A stretch of 11,412 bases of DNA from an uncultured Elusimicrobia bacterium. Lineage in GTDB: Bacteria > Elusimicrobiota > Endomicrobiia > Endomicrobiales > Endomicrobiaceae. Within the stretch, counting starts at the first letter, position 1, and the number at the start of each line of letters is the position of its first letter. Of this stretch, positions 1-5,843 are shown one piece after another. Both the position numbers and the translations under genes were made by a program. The notes beneath the pieces were generated by a model. That model did not search any database. It had not been told where the DNA came from and was given only the letters and a program-made list of their open reading frames with translations. The stretch lies in the NCBI GenBank assembly GCA_900321055.1, contig ONUQ01000018.1:1-11412 (forward strand), given 5' to 3'.

Positions 1-30
1 AAGATGTATATACGGATTAAGGATAGATAG
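1..30 (+). CDS. Possible 3' end of an upstream gene (phenylacetate-CoA ligase-like?)
   Basis: Reading frame 1 is open from the window edge and ends in TAG at 28-30, giving only nine residues, KMYIRIKDR. The basic ending R-I-K-D-R loosely resembles the C-terminus of PaaK-type phenylacetate-CoA ligases, which often ends in K..R.(I/V)D.R. Genes for tandem-ACT proteins of the type that follows are commonly placed directly after paaK. The 23-base gap to the next start is operon-like. Nine residues cannot establish identity, and the other two plus-strand frames also close within 43 bases, so this is a context-based guess. Confidence 0.28.
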   Translation, partial: KMYIRIKDR

Positions 31-41
31 TATATTTTTAT

Positions 42-47
42 AAGGAG
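42..47 (+). promoter_or_regulatory. Ribosome binding site of the ACT-domain gene
   Basis: AAGGAG lies six bases before the ATG at 54 and fixes that start. Confidence 0.8.
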
Positions 48-53
48 AATGAA

Positions 54-488
54 ATGAATACACTTGAACAAGTATCTATTTTTATTGAAAATACAAAAGG
101 AAGACTTGCAGAAGTTTGTGATTTATTGGGAAAAAATAATATAAATATAAAAGCTCTTACCATTGCAGAAAGTCCGGAATTCGGTATTTTAAGAGTAGTT
201 TTAGATAATACGGACAAAGCAAAAAATGTACTTAAAGATAACGGATTTACCGTAACTATAGCAACCGTTGTTGCAGTTGAAGTTTCTGATACTCCCGGCG
301 GACTTGCAAAAGCATTAAAGGTTTTGGCAAATAACAATATAAATCTTGAATATATGTACGGTTTTATAGAAAAAGCCAGTGAGCAAGCTTTAATGGTATT
401 TAAATTTGATAATCATGAAAAGGCAATAGAAATATTACAAAAAAATAATATTTCAATCGTAGAAGAAAAAGTTGCTTTAGGATTATAG
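54..488 (+). CDS. Tandem ACT-domain protein (amino-acid-binding regulator)
   Basis: This is a 144-residue cytoplasmic protein made of two ACT domains, at about residues 4-66 and 72-138. Each begins with a beta strand followed by the turn typical of ACT domains (NTKGRLAEV near residue 13 and DTPGGLAKAL near 79), then a helix and a NIN(I/L)-type strand. The length and the phrases IKALTIAES, FGILR and NLEYMYGF match the stand-alone double-ACT family (COG4747-like). ACT domains bind small ligands, often amino acids, but this family's ligand is not settled. Its genes frequently sit beside phenylacetate-CoA ligase genes, which suggests a role linked to aromatic amino or aryl acids. The start is supported by a good Shine-Dalgarno site. 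No catalytic domain is attached. Confidence 0.9.
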   Translation: MNTLEQVSIFIENTKGRLAEVCDLLGKNNINIKALTIAESPEFGILRVVLDNTDKAKNVLKDNGFTVTIATVVAVEVSDTPGGLAKALKVLANNNINLEYMYGFIEKASEQALMVFKFDNHEKAIEILQKNNISIVEEKVALGL

Positions 489-502
489 TAACACCTGTAA
501 TT

Positions 503-539
503 TAAATTTAACAATTAAACAATATTAGTGTTAAATTTA
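503..539. repeat. 11-bp perfect inverted repeat, possible weak terminator
   Basis: The arms at 503-513 and 529-539 are perfectly complementary, with a 15-base loop. They start 15 bases after the ACT gene stop, in the gap between two convergent genes. The stem has only one C/G pair and no U run follows it, so as an intrinsic terminator it would be weak. A second small AT-only hairpin (568-574 with 580-586) lies just downstream. The rest of 489-696 shows nothing else recognisable. Confidence 0.35.
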
Positions 540-696
540 TTATATAGAAAATTCCGGATATTGTATAAAATTATTTAAGATAATTTGTGATTGATAAAAT
601 TTGTGCATTTAATAAAATAAGTTGTTTTGTTTATTAGCAGTGCGGAATAAATAATTTTAAAATAACAATTTTTATAATTTTAAGAAAACATTTTAT

Positions 697-1308
697 TTAT
701 TGAATACTATCATAAAAACCAACATCTTTTATAACGGATATTCTTGCACAATTGTAGTTAAAAGAAGTATTTTTTTCTGATCCTAACCCGATAACACATA
801 TTATATTGTTAAGTCCGCAATCGTTTTTTAAAAAGTTTGCAACAATCAAGCCGTTTTTTTCAGACTCTTTTATGTTTTCCGAATCCGTAAATTGTGTATT
901 TGAGTAAGTTTCTATTATTATTATTGAATGTAAAAATTTCTTTTTTATTTCAGTGGCCAGGTATTTCATATTTTCATGCCATGTTTTACTTTTTATATTC
1001 ATTGTGCTTATTTCTTCAAATAATAACACTTTATTTTTCAGTAATCTGTTTCTTTGTTCTCTTTCAATAATATTTATATTTTCTCTATTCAAAGCAACTC
1101 TGGAATCTAAATTTACAACTTTTGGAATTTCTACAACATAGTTTTTTTCTTTTTTATCTCTATATGTTTTCTCATCGGATAAATTTTTATTTTTATTAGA
1201 ACTGAAATTAGAATTTTGGATATTATTATTTTTCTTAGCAAAACAATTCAGATACAAAAAATTTATTAAACAAAAAACAAATAAAATACAGTTAATAATT
1301 TTTTTCAT
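697..1308 (-). CDS. Exported protein with a degenerate OmpA-like domain
   Basis: The 203-residue product starts with a signal peptide (MKK, then a hydrophobic stretch to about residue 22; likely cleavage after CFA, residue 24). An Asn/Lys-rich linker runs to about 60. Residues 94-195 follow the OmpA-family C-terminal pattern: a strand with I-I-I-I-E-T, an acidic loop with TDS (Asp142), a helix with S-E-K-N-G-L-I-V-A-N-F-L, a GLG turn, then N.NCARISVI with Arg189. In OmpA-like domains, the Asp and Arg at these places bind diaminopimelate in peptidoglycan. The match is weak and several usual glycines are missing, so binding is not assured. The Leu-Asn-Cys at 20-22 is not a proper lipobox. No strong ribosome site precedes the ATG. 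It is the last gene of the minus-strand run. Confidence 0.55.
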   Translation of the reverse strand: MKKIINCILFVFCLINFLYLNCFAKKNNNIQNSNFSSNKNKNLSDEKTYRDKKEKNYVVEIPKVVNLDSRVALNRENINIIEREQRNRLLKNKVLLFEEISTMNIKSKTWHENMKYLATEIKKKFLHSIIIIETYSNTQFTDSENIKESEKNGLIVANFLKNDCGLNNIICVIGLGSEKNTSFNYNCARISVIKDVGFYDSIQ

Positions 1309-1348
1309 ATAAATATTCCAAATACAAAGTATAACTTATAAAATTAAT

Positions 1349-1642
1349 CTAACCACAAGCTTGTCTGCAAACAATAAACATTGCAACATCGGGTATTGTT
1401 TGTCCTAATGATGCTAAATCCATAGAGAATCCTTGAATAGAATTATCAGATACTATATAAGATTTATCTTTTTCATTTATAAATACTCTGATTTTTGATA
1501 CTCTCTTTTTTGTCACTTCATCTAATGCATTATCAACTGCTTCTTTTAACATTTCGCTAGAATCTTCAGCTGAACCAAAAAACATGCCTGACCCGGTGTG
1601 TATGTCAGATGGAAATGTTAGTGTTTGAAATTTTTCTGCCAT
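1349..1642 (-). pseudogene. Truncated type IIA topoisomerase ATPase fragment (GyrB/ParE/phage type)
   Basis: The 97-residue product matches only the first part of the GHKL ATPase domain of type IIA topoisomerases, which normally exceed 600 residues. Residues 5-24 (FQTLTFPSDI..GSGMFFGS) correspond to the conserved R-P-G-M-Y-I-G region. Residues 33-42 (KEAVDNALDE) are the N-box with Glu34 and Asn38. Residues 66-71 (DNSIQG) replace the usual DNGRG box. IPDVAMF near 83 corresponds to the stretch before the HAGGKF segment, after which a TAG ends the frame. The ATP lid, transducer and TOPRIM domains are absent, and neither downstream frame restores them. The FQTLTFPSDI opening looks more like phage or plasmid enzymes than housekeeping GyrB. 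The start is one base after the preceding stop, so translation may be coupled. It is probably a decayed remnant; a stand-alone small protein is possible. Confidence 0.65.
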
Positions 1643-1643
1643 T

Positions 1644-2135
1644 TTATATTATCTTCATTATCTTTTCTAAATCTTTTCTAGTTATTTTACCTTTATTTTT
1701 ATTGACTAAATTTATATATTTATTTAATATATTATTAGTGAAATTGTATAAATCAGTCAATTTATTATTTATTTGGTATTTAGATAATTTAAATCCATTA
1801 TTATATTTATTTTTATATGAAGTCAGATGATTGAATATTCTTCTTAAACATTTATCCAGAATAGATAAATTATAAATATAATTAGGATCTATAATTATAT
1901 TAATATCAGTATTTTTATATTTATAATTTCGTGCTAAACTGTTAGCACAATCTATCATATTTATAATTAATACATTTTTCCAATGTTCGTAATTAGGAAA
2001 AAAATAATATAACATTAAATGATCATATATTGTTTCTGCAAATGATTTGGCTTTATCTATATTTTCTTGTCTTTCGCCAAAATTTTCTTGAATTACTTCC
2101 AATAATATTTGTTTAATTTCTTCTCTTTTATTCAT
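1644..2135 (-). CDS. Hypothetical helical protein, very AT-rich gene
   Basis: I do not recognise this 163-residue protein. It has no signal peptide or clear membrane segment and looks soluble and mostly helical, with many Asn, Lys, Ile and Tyr residues. The N-terminal half (1-70) is amphipathic with aromatic patches (YDHLMLYYFFPNYEHW). The C-terminal end (148-163) is basic. An R-x4-H (Arg98 to His103, RRIFNH) superficially recalls HEPN nucleases, but nothing else supports that. The coding sequence is far more AT-rich than its neighbours: 47 of 300 bases at 1681-1980 are G or C, against 41 of 120 in ruvX (2221-2340). Its stop is one base from the topoisomerase-fragment start, so the two are probably co-transcribed. 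The ATG has only a weak purine-rich site upstream. Foreign origin is likely but inferred. Confidence 0.6.
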   Translation of the reverse strand: MNKREEIKQILLEVIQENFGERQENIDKAKSFAETIYDHLMLYYFFPNYEHWKNVLIINMIDCANSLARNYKYKNTDINIIIDPNYIYNLSILDKCLRRIFNHLTSYKNKYNNGFKLSKYQINNKLTDLYNFTNNILNKYINLVNKNKGKITRKDLEKIMKII

Positions 2136-2195
2136 TTTAATTTCTTTTTATTAATTCAACAAACCTAAAGATTCAGCATACAACTTTTTATAATA

Positions 2196-2612
2196 TTAAC
2201 TTGAATGTATATCAAGATATGTCTGTAAAATCAATGTCGCAGCAAGTTTATCTCTTAAACCTTTTCTTTTTTCTCTTGAAACATTTGCTTCTTCTACCAA
2301 TATTCTTTCTGCTTGTGTGGTAGTAAGTCGTTCATCTATCATTTCAACTTTGATGTCTGTAACTTTTTTTAATTCTTCAACAAACTCTTGTGCCGTTTGT
2401 GCCATTTCCCCTTCACTACCGTTCATATTAACAGGTTTTCCTACAACTATACAAGAAACTTCTTTTTCTTTTGCTATTTTTAATATATTTTCAATATTGT
2501 TTTTTAAACCTTTAAATTCTATTACATCATAAGGTTGTGCCATCATTCCCATAATATCCGATAAAGCAAGACCTATTCTTTTTTTACCATAGTCTATTCC
2601 TAAGTATCTCAT
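2196..2612 (-). CDS. ruvX: Putative pre-16S rRNA nuclease / RuvX-YqgF
   Basis: This 138-residue protein is the usual size for the YqgF/RuvX family, an RNase H-fold nuclease implicated in trimming the 5' end of 16S rRNA and also studied as a Holliday-junction resolvase homologue. Family motifs are complete: GIDYGKKRIGLALSD at 5-19 (catalytic Asp7), CIVVGKPVNMNG at 54-65, IDERLTT at 92-98 and the final acidic site in DKLAA at 121-125. The start is well supported by AAAGGAG at 2622-2628, nine bases ahead of the ATG. It lies 166 bases after cinA, with its own possible promoter region. In the same frame, 14 sense codons follow the stop before the next one. Confidence 0.95.
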   Translation of the reverse strand: MRYLGIDYGKKRIGLALSDIMGMMAQPYDVIEFKGLKNNIENILKIAKEKEVSCIVVGKPVNMNGSEGEMAQTAQEFVEELKKVTDIKVEMIDERLTTTQAERILVEEANVSREKRKGLRDKLAATLILQTYLDIHSS

Positions 2613-2621
2613 TATTTTAAA

Positions 2622-2628
2622 CTCCTTT
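2622..2628 (-). promoter_or_regulatory. Ribosome binding site of ruvX
   Basis: AAAGGAG on the minus strand, nine bases before the ATG. Confidence 0.8.
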
Positions 2629-2671
2629 ATATAGGCTTTAATATTTTGGATATAATTTTAAACTTTTAACC

Positions 2672-2693
2672 GACACTATTATGACACTATTAT
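2672..2693. repeat. Tandem 11-bp direct repeat upstream of ruvX
   Basis: GACACTATTAT occurs twice with no gap (2672-2682 and 2683-2693), about 60 bases upstream of the ruvX start. An 11-bp period places both copies on the same face of the helix, as for a regulator binding site. A poor -10-like hexamer (TATATC on the minus strand, 2649-2654) lies between it and the gene. A function as operator is inference. The rest of 2613-2778 shows nothing further. Confidence 0.5.
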
Positions 2694-2778
2694 TTTAATA
2701 AAAAATAATTAATGAACTAAATTTATGTGCCTGTACTAAAAAATTTATAATTTCAAATATATCTGTCAACTAAAAAAA

Positions 2779-4071
2779 TCACTTTGCGATTCTTTTATTT
2801 CTTGTATTCAAAATTAGTCTTCTTATTAAATCTAAAGCACAATTTGTTGCTCTATCTCTAATATCCTGCCTTGTCCCTAAGAACATACATTTTGTCACCT
2901 CATTATTTCCGTTAAAAGATGTTCCTATATAAACAAGCCCTACAGGCTTTTCGTTAGTTCCGCCATCCGGTCCGGCAATACCTGTAATACTTACAGCATA
3001 TTCTGCTTTTGATAAATTTAATATTCCGTTAAGCATTTCGTTGGCAGTTTCCCGGCTTACGGCACCAAACTGATTTAATGTTTCTTGTTTTACATTTAAT
3101 ATTTGAATTTTTGCTTCATTAGAATAAGTAACAACAGATTGTTTAAAACACAAAGAACTTCCTGCTATATTTGTAAGTTTTGAAGCTAATAATCCGCCCG
3201 TACATGACTCTGCAACAGAAATTGTTCTTTTAGTTTCTATTAACATTTTTTGTATTACACTTTCTAAAGTATCATCGCCATACCCATAAATGTTATCTCC
3301 TAACACATTTATAAATTCTTGGTTTATATTTTTTAATATATCATCTATTATTAATTCATTTTCCCCGCTTACCGAAACTTTAACATCTATCAAATAGTTG
3401 TGGGCTAAAATAGCAAATTCTATATTATCATCATTAGACAAATAATCTATTGTAGGTTTTATTTTTTCATCAACTAAAGATTCTGCCATACCACAAATAT
3501 GAATAATTAAAGTTTTTTTAATATTAACCTGATAACTTCTCATAAAAGGTAGAACATATTCCTCAAACATAGGATGTAGTTCTCCGGGCGGACCGGGAAG
3601 TAAAAAAATAGTTTTTCTAACTTTTTTATTTTCATCTTGTAAATAACTAAAATGTAGCATTTGTCCCGGAGCAGTTCCAAACCTATTATCTAAAACTTTT
3701 GCACCTTCTATAATATATGATTGTCTTTCGTTATTTTGGGTAGGATTTTTTATACCTTTTTTTTCAAAATATTGACAAATTGCTTTTTGTACAGCTTCAT
3801 CTTTGTATGTTTTGATATTCAAAATCTCAGACACTGTTTCTACGGTAATATCGTCAAAAGTCGGACCAAGACCACCGGTAACAATAATTACGGAACTTCT
3901 TTTTATGGCATCTTTTAGTACTTGTGAAAATTCTTTTTTCCTGTCAGCAACAGTTGTAACCAGTGTTAAATTTAATCCGATATCGTTCAGTTTTGAGCCT
4001 ATAAAACTTGCATGTGTGTTTAATTTTCCCGTAAGAAGTTCACTTCCGCTACAAATTAATTCTATATTCAC
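2779..4071 (-). CDS. cinA: CinA-family protein (nicotinamide-nucleotide amidase)
   Basis: The 430-residue product has the standard two-part CinA architecture. Residues 1-170 are the MoaB/MogA-like (COG1058) domain, with GSELLTG at 9-15, TGGLGPTFDD at 65-74 and LLPGPPGE at 158-164. Residues 265-425 are the PncC amidase domain, with AESCTGGLLASKL at 287-299, VVTYSNEAK at 313-321 and TGIAGPDGG at 363-371. In characterised members the C-terminal domain deamidates nicotinamide mononucleotide to recycle NAD, and the N-terminal domain hydrolyses ADP-ribose. The start is GTG, chosen because AGGTGA lies five bases upstream and the usual N-terminal strand (NIELICSGSELL) begins at once. It follows aroQ by 123 bases in the same direction. 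No damage is seen. Confidence 0.96.
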   Translation of the reverse strand: MNIELICSGSELLTGKLNTHASFIGSKLNDIGLNLTLVTTVADRKKEFSQVLKDAIKRSSVIIVTGGLGPTFDDITVETVSEILNIKTYKDEAVQKAICQYFEKKGIKNPTQNNERQSYIIEGAKVLDNRFGTAPGQMLHFSYLQDENKKVRKTIFLLPGPPGELHPMFEEYVLPFMRSYQVNIKKTLIIHICGMAESLVDEKIKPTIDYLSNDDNIEFAILAHNYLIDVKVSVSGENELIIDDILKNINQEFINVLGDNIYGYGDDTLESVIQKMLIETKRTISVAESCTGGLLASKLTNIAGSSLCFKQSVVTYSNEAKIQILNVKQETLNQFGAVSRETANEMLNGILNLSKAEYAVSITGIAGPDGGTNEKPVGLVYIGTSFNGNNEVTKCMFLGTRQDIRDRATNCALDLIRRLILNTRNKRIAK

Positions 4072-4076
4072 TTAAA

Positions 4077-4082
4077 TCACCT
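4077..4082 (-). promoter_or_regulatory. Ribosome binding site deciding the GTG start of cinA
   Basis: AGGTGA on the minus strand ends five bases before the GTG at 4071-4069. There is no competing ATG in frame nearby. The remainder of 4083-4194 is almost pure A/T and yields no convincing promoter or terminator. Confidence 0.75.
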
Positions 4083-4194
4083 CTTTTGTTTTTAAATATA
4101 AAATTATATTTTTTAGATATTAACAAATATAATAAAAATATATACAATACATAGTAATATATAAATTTTTATACTACAAAAATATAGAAATATT

Positions 4195-4623
4195 TTATAT
4201 GTTGCTAAAATATTCTAAAGCTAACAAGTAACCGTTAACACCTAATCCTGATATTTGCCCGATACAAACCGGGGCAATAAAAGATTTGTGCCTAAATTCT
4301 TCTCTGGAATAAACATTTGAAATATGAACTTCTATTGATGCAATAGCCACTGCTGATATAGCATCTCTTATTGCAACCGAAGTATGTGTATATGCTGCCG
4401 GATTTATTATGATTGCATCAAATTTATTTCGGGCAGAACTTATTTTATCAACAATTTCTCCTTCAGAATTTGACTGAAAACATTCTATTTCAACTCTTAA
4501 CTGTTCTGCTTTATTTTTTAATTGTGTTTCTATATCGTTAAGTGTTAATTTACCATAAATTTCCGGCTCTCTTGTTCCTAACAAATTCAAATTTGGACCG
4601 TTTATTATTAATATTTTTTTCAT
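4195..4623 (-). CDS. aroQ: 3-dehydroquinate dehydratase, type II
   Basis: AroQ dehydrates 3-dehydroquinate to 3-dehydroshikimate, the third step of the shikimate pathway. At 142 residues it has the usual type II length. The motifs are intact: [16 protein letters not shown] at 9-24 with the catalytic Tyr23 and mobile-loop Arg18, the substrate-binding [10 protein letters not shown] at 73-82, and EVHISN at 98-103 with catalytic His100. The basic segment REEFRHKS at 107-114 and SGLGVNGY near 125 complete the family pattern. The ATG overlaps the aroB stop in an ATGA arrangement, so the two consecutive pathway enzymes are translationally coupled. Confidence 0.97.
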   Translation of the reverse strand: MKKILIINGPNLNLLGTREPEIYGKLTLNDIETQLKNKAEQLRVEIECFQSNSEGEIVDKISSARNKFDAIIINPAAYTHTSVAIRDAISAVAIASIEVHISNVYSREEFRHKSFIAPVCIGQISGLGVNGYLLALEYFSNI

Positions 4624-5705
4624 CTTATAAAATCCTTTATTACTTCCAAAATTATTTTATCATCTACTTCTATATGAGAAACCGCTTTACCTATCTTTTG
4701 CGGTAAAACAAATCTTATGGTTTTAGAGACTGATTTCTTGTCTTTTTTCATAAGAGACAATATATTTTTTGCATCCGTTTTTAAATTTATTTTTGTATTA
4801 AATCCTAAATTTAATATAATTTTCTCTATATTGCTTTTTGTGTCATCATCACAAAATTTAATTTTATTAGCTAATTTAACAACAAATAATATTCCTAAAA
4901 CAACGGCTTCTCCGTGCAAATATTTTTTATATTTGGTTATTGTTTCCAGTGCATGTCCAAATGTATGCCCTAAATTCAATAACTCTCTAACTCCTTTTTT
5001 TTCTTTTTCATCTTCTTCAACAATTTTAGCTTTAAATTTACAACATTTATATATAATATTATCAAAATCACTAAGTGTAAAAATTGATTTATCCGGTAAC
5101 AAATTTAACTCTTTAAAAAATTTATGACTAAAAGCGATTGCATATTTCAGCACTTCGCCCATTCCGTTTTTTATATGATTTATTTCTAATGTTTTTAAAA
5201 AATTTGAATTTATATATACAAATTTCGGTTGATAAAAGGTTCCTACAATATTTTTTCCGGTTTCTAAATTTACACCTGTCTTTCCACCTATAGAAGAATC
5301 AACCATAGCAAGCAATGTTGTTGGAATTTGAACAAAGTTAAGTCCACGCATAAAAGTTGATGCGAAAAATCCGGCAACATCACCAACTACTCCTCCTCCA
5401 AGTGCAATAACTACAGTTTTTCTATCAAGTCCAACTTTAAGTGCATAATTATATATTTCTACCAATGTTTTTATATTTTTTGATTTTTCCCCTGCTTTAA
5501 AAACAAAGTTTTCAGTCTTAAATTTTTCTTTTTTTAATATATTTATTATCTTTTCCAAATATATTTTAGAAACATTTGAATCGGAAATCAAAAATACACT
5601 TTTACTGTTGAGATATTTTTTTAAACAGCATAACAAATCACCATAATCATCGGAAAATATTATCGGATACGAATTTGCTTTTAATTTTAGATTTATAAAT
5701 TTCAT
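4620..5705 (-). CDS. aroB: 3-dehydroquinate synthase
   Basis: AroB converts DAHP to 3-dehydroquinate, the second shikimate step, using NAD+ and a divalent metal. The 361-residue protein is normal length. Residues 1-90 form the N-terminal nucleotide-binding part. [16 protein letters not shown] at 101-116 and [19 protein letters not shown] at 128-146 are the NAD and substrate loops. The three metal ligands are visible: Glu184 in GMGEVLKY, His247 in [11 protein letters not shown] and His264 in LHGEAV. Its last four bases overlap the aroQ start. The ATG has no well-spaced Shine-Dalgarno site (an AGGA lies about 17 bases up), yet upstream in-frame codons give no better start. Composition is low-GC but codon use resembles aroQ. 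Confidence 0.97.
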   Translation of the reverse strand: MKFINLKLKANSYPIIFSDDYGDLLCCLKKYLNSKSVFLISDSNVSKIYLEKIINILKKEKFKTENFVFKAGEKSKNIKTLVEIYNYALKVGLDRKTVVIALGGGVVGDVAGFFASTFMRGLNFVQIPTTLLAMVDSSIGGKTGVNLETGKNIVGTFYQPKFVYINSNFLKTLEINHIKNGMGEVLKYAIAFSHKFFKELNLLPDKSIFTLSDFDNIIYKCCKFKAKIVEEDEKEKKGVRELLNLGHTFGHALETITKYKKYLHGEAVVLGILFVVKLANKIKFCDDDTKSNIEKIILNLGFNTKINLKTDAKNILSLMKKDKKSVSKTIRFVLPQKIGKAVSHIEVDDKIILEVIKDFIR

Positions 5706-5843
5706 CTGTTTACTAAAAAATATCCTTTTTAAGATTAAATATTTTTTTTAATTTATATTCAAACTTTAATTATTACAAGATTTTATCACTTTATTTCTTT
5801 GCTCTTTAGCAGGTTTTTCTATTTTTGTCCTTATCATTGCTTT

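Noticed and set aside
953..1141. Plus-strand open frame opposite the OmpA-like gene
   Set aside because: It is a shadow frame on the antisense strand without a ribosome site or recognisable motif.
1239..1308. Lipoprotein signal in the OmpA-like protein (Leu-Asn-Cys near residue 22)
   Set aside because: Asn directly before Cys does not fit the lipobox, and an ordinary cleavage site after CFA is a better reading.
1644..2135. HEPN nuclease or toxin-antitoxin function for the unknown 163-residue protein
   Set aside because: The only hint is a single R-x4-H. The context has no partner of the right kind, and the neighbouring GyrB-like fragment is not an antitoxin family member.
4083..4194. Promoter for cinA in the gap after aroQ
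   Set aside because: A TATAAT is present on the minus strand, but no -35-like hexamer lies at a suitable distance, and such hexamers are expected by chance in this composition.
5715..5747. Hairpin between the exported protein gene and aroB as a terminator
   Set aside because: The arms 5715-5723 and 5739-5747 pair, but only by A/T bases around a 15-base loop. In this A/T-rich sequence that is not convincing.
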